The notes beneath the pieces are model-generated. The model ran no database searches, was not told the origin of the DNA, and saw only the letters and a program-made list of their open reading frames with translations. From JACPUX01 sp964517465 (GTDB lineage: Bacteria > Pseudomonadota > Gammaproteobacteria > Burkholderiales > Casimicrobiaceae), in assembly GCA_964517465.1 (NCBI GenBank), contig CAZFEK010000009.1, forward strand, positions 26,816 through 90,815: a stretch of 64,000 nucleotides of DNA, read 5' to 3'. This document shows, piece after piece, positions 57,151 to 64,000 of the stretch; position 1 is the first letter of the stretch, and every line of letters begins with the position of its first letter. Position numbers and translations under genes: made by a program.

Positions 57151-57876
57151 ATGTTCGATTTCGCGCTGATTCTGGCTGCGCTGCCCAAATATTTCGACGG
57201 CATGCAAGTGACCATGCTGCTCATGGTTCTTTCGCTGGCAAGCGGCTTCGCACTTTCTGTGCCGCTTGCAATTGCGCGTGTCTCCTCTCGGCCTTGGCTG
57301 GCCATGCCGGTGTGGTTCTTCACCTATGTGATGCGCGGTACGCCGCTGCTGGTGCAGCTCTTCGTGGTGTATTACGGTTTTGCCCAGTTTGATCTCTTGC
57401 GCGAATCCTGGCTCTGGGCCTGGTTCAAGAATGCCTGGTTCTGCGCCTGGTTTGCGTTCACGCTGAACACCACCGCCTATACTACCGAAATCTTTGCCGG
57501 CGCCATCCGCGCCACTCCGATAGGCGAGATCGAAGCGGCGCAGGGTTTTGGCCTGAGCGGGCTGACCCTCTACCGGCGCATTTTGTTGCCCTCGGCGCTG
57601 CGACGCGCGCTGCCGCAATATAGCAACGAAGTCGTCGGCATCATGCACGCAACGGCGATCGCCAGCACGGTTACCCTGGTGGACATCACGCGCGTTGCGC
57701 GCGACGTTTACGCCGAGTACTTGCTGCCCGCAGAGGCCTTTGGAACCGCTGCCGCATTTTATTTCGTGCTGACTTTCGGTTTGGTCGGACTATTTAAGCT
57801 TGCCGAGCGGCATTGGCTACGCCATTTGCGCGCCGACAGCGTTGCCCGGCCGGAGGTCATCGCCGATGCGCACTGA
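57151..57876 (+). CDS. aotM: Amino acid ABC transporter permease (AotM/HisM-like)
   Basis: 241 residues. The start at 57151 gives MFDFALILAALPKYFDGMQV. The EAA loop is EIEAAQGFGLSGLTLYRRIL, and TYVMRGTPLLVQLFVVYYGF is typical of HisM/ArtM. It overlaps the start of the deacylase gene by 11 bases, so translation is coupled. Confidence 0.9.
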   Translation: MFDFALILAALPKYFDGMQVTMLLMVLSLASGFALSVPLAIARVSSRPWLAMPVWFFTYVMRGTPLLVQLFVVYYGFAQFDLLRESWLWAWFKNAWFCAWFAFTLNTTAYTTEIFAGAIRATPIGEIEAAQGFGLSGLTLYRRILLPSALRRALPQYSNEVVGIMHATAIASTVTLVDITRVARDVYAEYLLPAEAFGTAAAFYFVLTFGLVGLFKLAERHWLRHLRADSVARPEVIADAH

Positions 57877-58981
57877 GCGTCTGGCCCTGGGCGGCGGCAT
57901 GCCCGGAACACGGCGTGAAATCTTCGTGCTGCGCTTCGGCAATCCGGGCGCCCGGCCCTTGGCCTATTTGCAGGCGGCCTTGCATGCCGACGAGCCTCCG
58001 GGTCTCTTGGTGATGTACCACCTTCGGCGACTGCTCGAAGACCTCGAGGCGCGCGGCGAAATGTTGGGCGAGGTGATCGTGGTACCCGCCGCCAATCCTA
58101 TCGGGCTCGACCAGCGCCTGCTGGGTTCGGCGGTCGGCCGCTTCGCGCTCGATAGCGGACAGAATTTCAATCGAGGTTTTCCCGCGCTGGGAGAGGCATT
58201 GCTGGCGCGCCTTGGCGGCCAATTGAGGGGCGACCCGGAAGCGAACCGCGAGCGGATACGCCGGGCCATGCTGGAAGAACTTGCCGCGCGCCAAGCGGTG
58301 AGCGAGGCCGAGGCACTCAAGCTCCAGCTGATGCGCCTTGCATGCCCCGCCGACATCGCGCTCGATTTACACTGCGATCATGAAGCCGTACTCCACCTCT
58401 ATACCCACGTTATGCTCGAACTCGAAGCGGAGCCTTTGGCTCGCTTGCTGGGCGCCCAGGTAGTGCTGCTGGCAGAGTTGTCGGGCGATGATCCTTTTGA
58501 CGAAGCGCTGAGTCGCCCCTGGTTTGAGCTCAAGCGTCATCATGGTTCGGAAACAATCGCCGGCGGCTGCTTTTCCGCGACCGTGGAACTGCGGGGAGAA
58601 GCCGAGGTGGACCACGATCTGGCGCTGCGTGATGCGCAGGCTTTGTGCGATTTTCTGCGCTGGCGGCGGGTACTCGCCGGCACCGCGCCGCGCCTACCCG
58701 AGCCGCTCTGCCGAGGCACACCACTCGCCGGCTCCGAACCCATCGTCGCGCCGGTAGGCGGGGTGGTGGCATATCATCGCGCGCCGGGGGCGCAGGTGAG
58801 CGCTGGGGATGCCATTGCTGACGTGGTCGATCCGCTGAGCGGTGACCTGCATACCGTGCGTGCCGGCGTGTCCGGAATTCTCTACGCGCGAAGCGCGCGG
58901 CGCCTCGCGCGGCCCGGCGACCGATTGGCAAAGATAGCGGGCACCGCTGCCTTCCGAACCGGGCCGCTCCTGAGCCCATGA
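57866..58981 (+). CDS. aotO: Succinylglutamate desuccinylase/aspartoacylase family deacylase (AotO-like)
   Basis: 371 residues of the AstE/AspA zinc carboxypeptidase-like family. Zinc ligands: His and Glu in AALHADEPPGLLVMYHLRRL, and His in IALDLHCDHEAVLHLYTHVM; the segment ANPIGLDQRLLGSAVGRFAL leads to NFNRGFP. A C-terminal lipoyl-like beta domain (APVGGVVAYHRAPGAQVSAG) ends the protein. AotO in Pseudomonas has this family membership and position but no firmly known role. In this setting hydrolysis of an imported acylated or beta-aspartyl arginine derivative is a reasonable guess. Confidence 0.83.
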   Translation: MRTERLALGGGMPGTRREIFVLRFGNPGARPLAYLQAALHADEPPGLLVMYHLRRLLEDLEARGEMLGEVIVVPAANPIGLDQRLLGSAVGRFALDSGQNFNRGFPALGEALLARLGGQLRGDPEANRERIRRAMLEELAARQAVSEAEALKLQLMRLACPADIALDLHCDHEAVLHLYTHVMLELEAEPLARLLGAQVVLLAELSGDDPFDEALSRPWFELKRHHGSETIAGGCFSATVELRGEAEVDHDLALRDAQALCDFLRWRRVLAGTAPRLPEPLCRGTPLAGSEPIVAPVGGVVAYHRAPGAQVSAGDAIADVVDPLSGDLHTVRAGVSGILYARSARRLARPGDRLAKIAGTAAFRTGPLLSP

Positions 58982-59005
58982 TCACTCATTCTCGTCTCAT
59001 CACTC

Positions 59006-59770
59006 ATGACTGCATTGCTGGCTGAAAACATCGTCAAGCGTTTCGGTGACAACGTCGTGCTGCAGGGACTCACCGTGGCCGCGCAGAAAGGCGACGTCAT
59101 TGCCATGATCGGCTCTTCCGGTTCCGGCAAAAGCACCTTTCTGCGCTGCCTCAACCTACTCGAAAGACCCGACGCCGGGCGCATCGTGCTCGCCGGTGAG
59201 GAGTTGCGCCTGGCGCCCAATGGGCGCGGCGTGCTCGATGCGGTCGATCCGAGGGCCTTGCAGCGCTTGCGCAGCCGGGTGGCCATGGTCTTTCAGCATT
59301 TCAACCTCTGGGCGCACATGACCGCGCTGGAGAACGTGATCGAAGCTCCGATGCAAGTGCTGAAGATTGCGCGCGCCGAGGCAGTCGCCCGCGCCGAACA
59401 CTACCTCGAACGCGTGGGCGTGAGCCATCGGCGGCTGGCCTATCCAGCGCAGTTATCCGGAGGAGAGCAACAGCGAGTGGCGATTGCGCGGGCGTTGGCG
59501 ATGGAACCCGAAGTGATCCTGTTTGACGAGCCCACTTCGGCGCTTGATCCTGAGTTGGTGGGCGAGGTGCTTCGGGTGATGCGCGGTGTCGCCGAAGAGG
59601 GACGAACGATGATCGTCGTCACACACGAAATGGGCTTCGCACGTGAAGTGAGCTCGCGCGTGATCTTTTTGTTTCGCGGCCGCATCGAGGAGGAGGGGCC
59701 GCCGCAGGAGACCCTGCTTCACCCGCGGAGTGAACGGCTGCAATCTTTCCTGGCCAGCGCGCAGCGCTGA
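59006..59770 (+). CDS. aotP: Amino acid ABC transporter ATP-binding protein (AotP/HisP-like)
   Basis: 254 residues. Walker A is GSSGSGKST, the signature LSGGEQQRVAIARALAMEP, Walker B VILFDEPTSALDPE, and the switch His is in VTHEMGF. It closely resembles HisP/ArtP. It starts 24 bases after the deacylase stop and closes the operon. No terminator was seen before the convergent DUF4124 gene. Confidence 0.93.
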   Translation: MTALLAENIVKRFGDNVVLQGLTVAAQKGDVIAMIGSSGSGKSTFLRCLNLLERPDAGRIVLAGEELRLAPNGRGVLDAVDPRALQRLRSRVAMVFQHFNLWAHMTALENVIEAPMQVLKIARAEAVARAEHYLERVGVSHRRLAYPAQLSGGEQQRVAIARALAMEPEVILFDEPTSALDPELVGEVLRVMRGVAEEGRTMIVVTHEMGFAREVSSRVIFLFRGRIEEEGPPQETLLHPRSERLQSFLASAQR

Positions 59771-59779
59771 AGCTCGCGC

Positions 59780-60226
59780 TCAGCCTTTGCAGTGGTCGGC
59801 GACCCAGCGCTGAAGATCGGCTTTGCGCCGCGCGAGCTGCTTTTCGTCCAGTAGCACGCGCTCGCCCTGCTCGTTGATTCGAGCGCCCACTACTCCTTTG
59901 TCGATGGCGATCAGCTCGCCGCGCCACTGGCCGCAGTTGGCTTGAGATTCGGCCTTGCGGGCCGCTTCCTCGGCGTCTTTTTTGGCTTGTTCGGCTTCGT
60001 TTTCGCGCGACTTCTGCAATTTCTGGCGACGATCTTCGAGCGATTTGGCTGCACCGGGATCAGCCGGTGGGGGCGGCGCGGCCAGTGCCTTGCTTTCCTT
60101 GGCCGAGGCCGGTGGGGGGGTGTCGGAATAAACGACCTTGCCGTTTTCATCCACCCATTTGTAGAGTCCGGCCGCCAGGGCATTGCCGGCACACAACAAA
60201 AACAGAGTTACGAGCAGCCTATTCAT
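59780..60226 (-). CDS. DUF4124 domain exported protein
   Basis: 148 residues. Signal peptide MNRLLVTLFLLCAGNALAAG, then the DUF4124 core GLYKWVDENGKVVYSDTPPP. A long charged helix follows (about residues 60-100, EDRRQKLQKSRENEAEQAKK), probably coiled coil, and two cysteines near the end. Proteins of this kind are small periplasmic or envelope-associated proteins of unknown function. It is divergent from guaB. Confidence 0.87.
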   Translation of the reverse strand: MNRLLVTLFLLCAGNALAAGLYKWVDENGKVVYSDTPPPASAKESKALAAPPPPADPGAAKSLEDRRQKLQKSRENEAEQAKKDAEEAARKAESQANCGQWRGELIAIDKGVVGARINEQGERVLLDEKQLARRKADLQRWVADHCKG

Positions 60227-60298
60227 TGCCTCTCCACCATCCTTGCGGTTTGGAGCGCAACATAGCCCATGTAATGCGAAGCGTCAATCGGCGCGGGT

Positions 60299-60327
60299 TT
60301 GCGCCGCCGGAGCGGTTTCCGTATAAT
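60299..60327 (+). promoter_or_regulatory. Predicted promoter of guaB
   Basis: A perfect TATAAT (60322-60327) with TTGCGC (60299-60304) 17 bases upstream. The start would be about 60334, giving a 20-base leader before guaB. Confidence 0.55.
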
Positions 60328-60353
60328 TCGCCTTTGCGTGTAGGAGTTTTTCC

Positions 60354-61823
60354 ATGCCAGCTACGCGTGTCGTACAAAAGGCACTGACCTTCGACGACGT
60401 TCTCCTCCTCCCAGCCCATTCCACGGTCGTTCCTCGTGAAGTCAGCTTGAGAACCCGGCTGACGCGCAGTATTTTCCTCAATGTGCCTTTGGTATCCGCG
60501 GCCATGGACACGGTGACCGAGGCCCCGCTCGCCATCGCCATGGCGCAAGAAGGCGGCATCGGCATCATCCACAAGAACATGACGCCGAAACAGCAGGCCG
60601 CGCAAGTCGCCAAGGTTAAGCGTTTCGAAAGCGGCGTGCTGAAAGACCCGATCACCATCGGTCCGGAAATGACGGTGCGCGAAGTGCTCTCGCTTACCCG
60701 CCAGCATCGCATTTCCGGCCTGCCGGTGGTGGAAGGAGCTTCCCTCGTGGGTATCGTGACCAACCGCGACCTGCGTTTTGAAACCCGTCTCGATCAGCCG
60801 GTGCGCAACATCATGACGCCCAAGGACCGCCTGGTCACCGTGCGCGAGGGCACCAGCACTGAAGAAGCCAAGGCGCTGATGCACAAACATCGCCTCGAGC
60901 GCGTGCTCGTGGTGAACGATGCCTTTGAGTTGAAAGGTCTGGTGACGGTCAAGGATATCTTGAAATCCACCGAGCACCCGCTGGCCTGCAAGGACGAACA
61001 CGGCCGACTGCGCGTCGGCGCGGCGGTCGGCGTGGGCGAGGGCACGGACGAGCGCGTGGCGCTTTTGGCCGAAGCCGGTGTGGATGTGGTGGTGGTCGAT
61101 ACCGCGCACGGGCACTCCCAAGGCGTGCTCGACCGCGTGCGCTGGGTGAAACAAAATTTTCCAGAACTGCAAGTGATCGGAGGCAATATCGCCACCGCCG
61201 AAGCGGCGCGGGCTCTGGTCGATCATGGCGCCGACGCGGTGAAAGTGGGCATCGGGCCGGGATCGATTTGCACCACGCGCATCGTTGCCGGCGTCGGCGT
61301 TCCGCAAATCACCGCGGTGCAGAATGTCGTGGACGGTTTGAAGGGGACGGATGTGCCACTGATCGCCGACGGCGGCATACGCTATTCGGGGGACCTTGCC
61401 AAAGCCGTTGCGGCTGGTGCCCATGCGGTCATGCTGGGCGGCATGTTTGCCGGCACCGAAGAGGCGCCCGGCGAAATCGTTCTGTACCAGGGGCGTTCCT
61501 ACAAATCCTACCGGGGCATGGGCAGCTTGGGCGCCATGCAGCAAGGATCGAGCGACCGCTATTTCCAAGATGCCGAGATGAACGCCGACAAGCTGGTGCC
61601 CGAGGGCGTCGAGGGTCGCGTACCTTACAAGGGCAGCGTGGTCGCGGTGATTCATCAATTGCTGGGCGGCCTGCGCGCCAGCATGGGCTACTGCGGCTGC
61701 CCCGGTATCGAGGAGATGCGCACCCGCACCCAATTCGTGGAAATCACCACCGCCGGCATACGCGAATCGCACGTGCATGACGTGCAGATCACCAAGGAAG
61801 CGCCGAATTATCATGTGGATTGA
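60354..61823 (+). CDS. guaB: Inosine-5'-monophosphate dehydrogenase
   Basis: 489 residues catalysing IMP to XMP, the first step to GMP. It starts with KALTFDDVLLLPAHSTVVPR. Two CBS domains (about residues 95-215) interrupt the barrel (GLPVVEGASLVGIVTNRDLR). The catalytic Cys loop is VKVGIGPGSICTTRIVAGVG, and the flap has YRGMGSLGAM. Length and motifs are normal. guaA follows after 27 bases made of a short tandem repeat (CCCTAGC). Confidence 0.97.
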   Translation: MPATRVVQKALTFDDVLLLPAHSTVVPREVSLRTRLTRSIFLNVPLVSAAMDTVTEAPLAIAMAQEGGIGIIHKNMTPKQQAAQVAKVKRFESGVLKDPITIGPEMTVREVLSLTRQHRISGLPVVEGASLVGIVTNRDLRFETRLDQPVRNIMTPKDRLVTVREGTSTEEAKALMHKHRLERVLVVNDAFELKGLVTVKDILKSTEHPLACKDEHGRLRVGAAVGVGEGTDERVALLAEAGVDVVVVDTAHGHSQGVLDRVRWVKQNFPELQVIGGNIATAEAARALVDHGADAVKVGIGPGSICTTRIVAGVGVPQITAVQNVVDGLKGTDVPLIADGGIRYSGDLAKAVAAGAHAVMLGGMFAGTEEAPGEIVLYQGRSYKSYRGMGSLGAMQQGSSDRYFQDAEMNADKLVPEGVEGRVPYKGSVVAVIHQLLGGLRASMGYCGCPGIEEMRTRTQFVEITTAGIRESHVHDVQITKEAPNYHVD

Positions 61824-61850
61824 GGCGCAAGCCCCTAGCCCCTAGCCCCT

Positions 61851-63431
61851 ATGCTCCCCAAAATCCTCATCCTCGATTTCGGCGCGCAGTACAGCCAACT
61901 GATCGCGCGGCGTGTGCGCGAGGCCAAGGTGTATTGCGAGCTTCATCCCTATGATGTGAGCGAAGCTTTTGTCCGCGAATTTGCGCCCGCGGGCGTCATT
62001 CTTTCCGGCGGACCCAATAGCGTCACCGAGAGTGAGACGCCGCGCGCGCCGCATGCAGTGTTCGAACTGGGTGTACCCGTGCTGGGCATCTGCTACGGCA
62101 TGCAGACCATGGCCGCGCAACTGGGCGGCGCCGTGGAAAGCGGCAAGGTGCGCGAGTTCGGCTATGCCGAAGTGCGCGCGCGCGGGCACTCGCGCTTGCT
62201 CGAAGGGATCGAGGACAGGCGCAACGCCGAGGGGCACGGCTTGCTCGACGTGTGGATGAGTCATGGCGACAAAGTGACGGCCCTGCCTCCCGGTTTCAAG
62301 CTGATCGCCGGCAACGAAGCGACCCCGCTTGCCGGCATGGCGGATGAAGCGCGACGCTTCTACGCGGTGCAATTCCATCCCGAGGTGACGCACACCAAAC
62401 AGGGCAGTGCGATTCTCAAGCGCTTCGTGCATGAAATCTGCGGCTGCGGCCAAGAGTGGAACATGCCCGATCATCTCAACGAAGCCGTGGCCGCCATCCG
62501 GGAACAAGTGGGCGACGAGGAAGTGATCCTCGGCCTCTCCGGTGGTGTCGATTCTTCCGTCGCGGCAGCGCTCATTCACCGCGCCATCGGCGACCAGCTC
62601 ACTTGCATTTTCGTCGACACGGGCCTTTTGCGCCTCGATGAAGCCGAGCAGGTGATGGACACCTTTGCCCGGCACCTGGGCGTGAAGGTGGATATGGTCG
62701 ACGCTTCGGCGCGTTTCCTGAGCGAGCTTGCCGGCGTCACCGATCCCGAAGCCAAGCGCAAGATCATCGGCCGCGAATTCGTGCACGTGTTCCAGGATGA
62801 AGCCGCCAAACTGCCCAAAGCCAAATGGCTGGCGCAAGGAACCATTTATCCCGACGTGATCGAATCGGCCGGCGCCAAGACCAAGAAGGCGCACAACATC
62901 AAGAGCCATCACAACGTCGGTGGCTTGCCTGAGACCCTGCATCTCAAACTCCTGGAGCCTTTGCGCGATCTGTTCAAGGACGAGGTGCGCGAACTCGGCC
63001 TGGCGCTGGGCCTGCCGCGTGAAATGGTCTTCCGCCACCCTTTTCCTGGGCCGGGTCTGGGCGTACGTATCCTCGGCGAAGTGAAGCGCGAATCGGCCGA
63101 CCTCCTGCGCCGCGCCGACGCCATTTTCATCGAAGAACTGCGCGCCGCGAAAGACACCGATGGCGTGAGTTGGTACGACAAAGTGGCCCAGGCTTTCGCG
63201 GTCTTCCTGCCGGTGCGGTCCGTCGGCGTGATGGGCGATGGCCGCACCTACGAAAACGTCGTCGCCCTGCGCGCGGTGCAGACCACCGACTTCATGACCG
63301 CCCATTGGGCGCATTTGCCCTATGAGTTGTTGGGCAAAGTCTCCAACCGCATCATCAATGAAGTGCGGGGACTCAATCGCGTGGTGTACGACATCTCGGG
63401 AAAGCCGCCGGCGACGATCGAGTGGGAATGA
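61851..63431 (+). CDS. guaA: GMP synthase (glutamine-hydrolysing)
   Basis: 526 residues. The N-terminal class I glutaminase has the nucleophile in VLGICYGMQTMAAQLGG and the His-Glu pair in AVQFHPEVTHT. The ATP-pyrophosphatase domain has the PP-loop VILGLSGGVDSSVAAALIH, and the dimerisation domain ends RVVYDISGKPPATIEWE. The last codons hold GAGTGGGA, the core used by integrases that insert at guaA, and an integrase gene follows; the coding end is intact. Confidence 0.97.
   Translation: MLPKILILDFGAQYSQLIARRVREAKVYCELHPYDVSEAFVREFAPAGVILSGGPNSVTESETPRAPHAVFELGVPVLGICYGMQTMAAQLGGAVESGKVREFGYAEVRARGHSRLLEGIEDRRNAEGHGLLDVWMSHGDKVTALPPGFKLIAGNEATPLAGMADEARRFYAVQFHPEVTHTKQGSAILKRFVHEICGCGQEWNMPDHLNEAVAAIREQVGDEEVILGLSGGVDSSVAAALIHRAIGDQLTCIFVDTGLLRLDEAEQVMDTFARHLGVKVDMVDASARFLSELAGVTDPEAKRKIIGREFVHVFQDEAAKLPKAKWLAQGTIYPDVIESAGAKTKKAHNIKSHHNVGGLPETLHLKLLEPLRDLFKDEVRELGLALGLPREMVFRHPFPGPGLGVRILGEVKRESADLLRRADAIFIEELRAAKDTDGVSWYDKVAQAFAVFLPVRSVGVMGDGRTYENVVALRAVQTTDFMTAHWAHLPYELLGKVSNRIINEVRGLNRVVYDISGKPPATIEWE
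63420..63427 (+). other. Probable attachment site (attL/attR) at the 3' end of guaA
   Basis: GAGTGGGA in the last codons of guaA is the short core I recall for genomic islands inserted at guaA. With a tyrosine integrase gene starting about 220 bases further, this is the likely junction of an island. The partner copy must lie beyond the window. Confidence 0.55.
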
Positions 63432-63477
63432 TTCGGTAGCGTTTCACAGGGTCCCACAACGACCCGCCAACCGCCAG

Positions 63478-63513
63478 AGGCCCTTGATTTTTCAAGGGCC
63501 TTTGTCTTTTTGT
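63478..63513 (+). terminator. Terminator after guaA
   Basis: AGGCCCTTGA (63478-63487) pairs with TCAAGGGCCT (63492-63501) over a four-base loop, followed by TTGTCTTTTT. It lies 46 bases after guaA and inside the presumed island end. Confidence 0.8.
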
Positions 63514-63549
63514 CGTCCCATGACGTGCATACAAATCCCACACTTTTCA

Positions 63550-63625
63550 ACGGTAAAAATGACGGTATAGTTTGGGGTGTGCTGATCAGCGAACCGTTTA
63601 CCGTCTTGATGCTCTGACGGTAAAC
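63550..63625. repeat. Cluster of ACGGTAAA-type repeats before the integrase gene
   Basis: ACGGTAAA (63550-63557), GACGGTA (63561-63567), GTTTACCGTC (63596-63605) and GACGGTAAAC (63616-63625) lie together; the last two form a perfect ten-base inverted repeat with a ten-base gap. Further copies occur inside the integrase gene (63922-63928 and 63962-63971). They may be arm-type integrase binding sites or operator sites. Confidence 0.55.
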
Positions 63626-63649
63626 GCGAATCCCGTGGAGGACAAGGCT

Positions 63650-64000
63650 ATGGCCCTGAGCGACATGAAACTGAAGAACCTCAAGCCCCAGGAAAAGGCT
63701 TACAAGGTTCCAGACCGTGACGGCATGTACGTAGTGGTGTCGCCAAAGGGCACCGTGACCTTCCGCTACGACTACCGCTTGGCGGGCCGGCGCGAAACTC
63801 TTAGCTTGGGCCAGTACGACGAGTTCCAAGCCAGCCAGCCCAAGCGTGATCCAGAGACCATCAAGTACGGCGATCCCTTGTCGCTGGCCGATGCGCGCGA
63901 GCTTCTGGCGCGGGCGAAGAATACCGTCAGCCGCGGCGAGTCGCCGGCGCGAGACAAGGCTGACGGTAAACGGGATTTGCGGGAATCGGGCACCTTCAAG
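63650..64000 (+). CDS. Tyrosine-type site-specific integrase, N-terminal part (runs off window)
   Basis: 117 codons are visible from ATG 63650, which is preceded by GGAGG; the frame is open at the window end. It begins MALSDMKLKNLKPQEKAYKV then PDRDGMYVVVSPKGTVTFRY DYRLAGRRETLSLG, the arm-DNA-binding domain (DUF4102/Integrase N-terminal) of P4-like island integrases: a 'K.YK..D..GL.v.V.p.G.k.wr..Y...G....l.lG.y' pattern. The catalytic domain with the R-H-R-Y residues is outside the window. Its place next to the guaA 3' end marks it as the integrase of an island inserted there. Confidence 0.85.
   Translation, partial: MALSDMKLKNLKPQEKAYKVPDRDGMYVVVSPKGTVTFRYDYRLAGRRETLSLGQYDEFQASQPKRDPETIKYGDPLSLADARELLARAKNTVSRGESPARDKADGKRDLRESGTFK

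Noticed and set aside
60219..63314. Two long minus-strand frames opposite guaB and guaA
   Set aside because: Both are antisense shadows of highly conserved genes and lack start signals.
1..64000. CRISPR arrays, rRNA genes and insertion sequences
   Set aside because: No regularly spaced direct repeats, no rRNA-like segments and no transposase were seen in the window.

Overview
The window is a compact, GC-rich bacterial chromosome segment that looks betaproteobacterial (Rhodocyclales/Nitrosomonadales-like). The evidence is an rnfABCDGE-nth operon, an AcnB-type aconitase, a beta-type arn lipid A operon with arnA split in two, adjacent guaB-guaA, and DUF1841, FIST and DUF4124 genes. There are no rRNAs, no CRISPR and no recognisable insertion sequence. 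One tRNA-Asn(GUU) is present. The right edge runs into a tyrosine-integrase genomic island inserted at the 3' end of guaA.

Layout. 1-3.6 kb: tail of an acyl-CoA-synthetase/GNAT protein, a small unknown, a glutathione S-transferase and purB. 3.7-11.6 kb (minus): arnT-arnE/F-arnB-arnC-arnA(formyltransferase)-arnA(dehydrogenase)-arnD-bcp, for adding 4-amino-4-deoxy-L-arabinose to lipid A; a broken hemerythrin-like gene sits between the two arnA halves. 11.7-13.2 kb: cysS, preceded by what looks like a cysteine-codon attenuator. 13.7-19.7 kb: periplasmic binding protein, multi-PAS histidine kinase and FixJ-type regulator, with a paralogous binding protein divergent. 19.7-25.3 kb: a thiamine-diphosphate enzyme with a small leader ORF, divergent from pyruvate carboxylase. 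25.4-30.8 kb: MBL hydrolase and LuxR regulator, a three-gene secreted-protein operon, and MaoC/TetR. 31.4-38.7 kb: acnB, a 59-residue protein, then tonB-exbB-exbD-exbD-TPR. 38.7-46.8 kb (minus): rnfABCDGE-nth-FIST-DUF1841-NRDE as one tightly packed operon. 47-49.8 kb: acyltransferase, LytS/LytTR pair and tRNA-Asn. 50-59.8 kb: cyanophycinase and TonB receptor, RpiR regulator, and a divergent aotJQMOP-like arginine importer. 59.8-63.4 kb: DUF4124 gene, guaB, guaA. 63.4-64 kb: attachment site and integrase.

Three things stand out. (1) A 26-codon ORF with three consecutive Cys codons (and a fourth) precedes cysS, followed by a terminator hairpin whose 5' arm can instead pair with codons 19-21 of the ORF. 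(2) The thiamine-diphosphate enzyme gene and the TonB receptor gene, 33 kb apart, share a homologous leader: the same -35/-10 hexamers and spacing, a hairpin over the ribosome-binding site, and a 52-codon ORF about 52% identical between copies. (3) Cyanophycinase, TonB receptor, RpiR regulator and an aotJQMOP-like importer form a plausible system for eating external cyanophycin or its beta-Asp-Arg/arginine products; the shared leader would tie the thiamine-diphosphate enzyme to the same regulon.

All calls rest on reading the sequence; no database search was run. Start codons were chosen by homologous N-termini, ribosome-binding sites and overlaps with neighbours.
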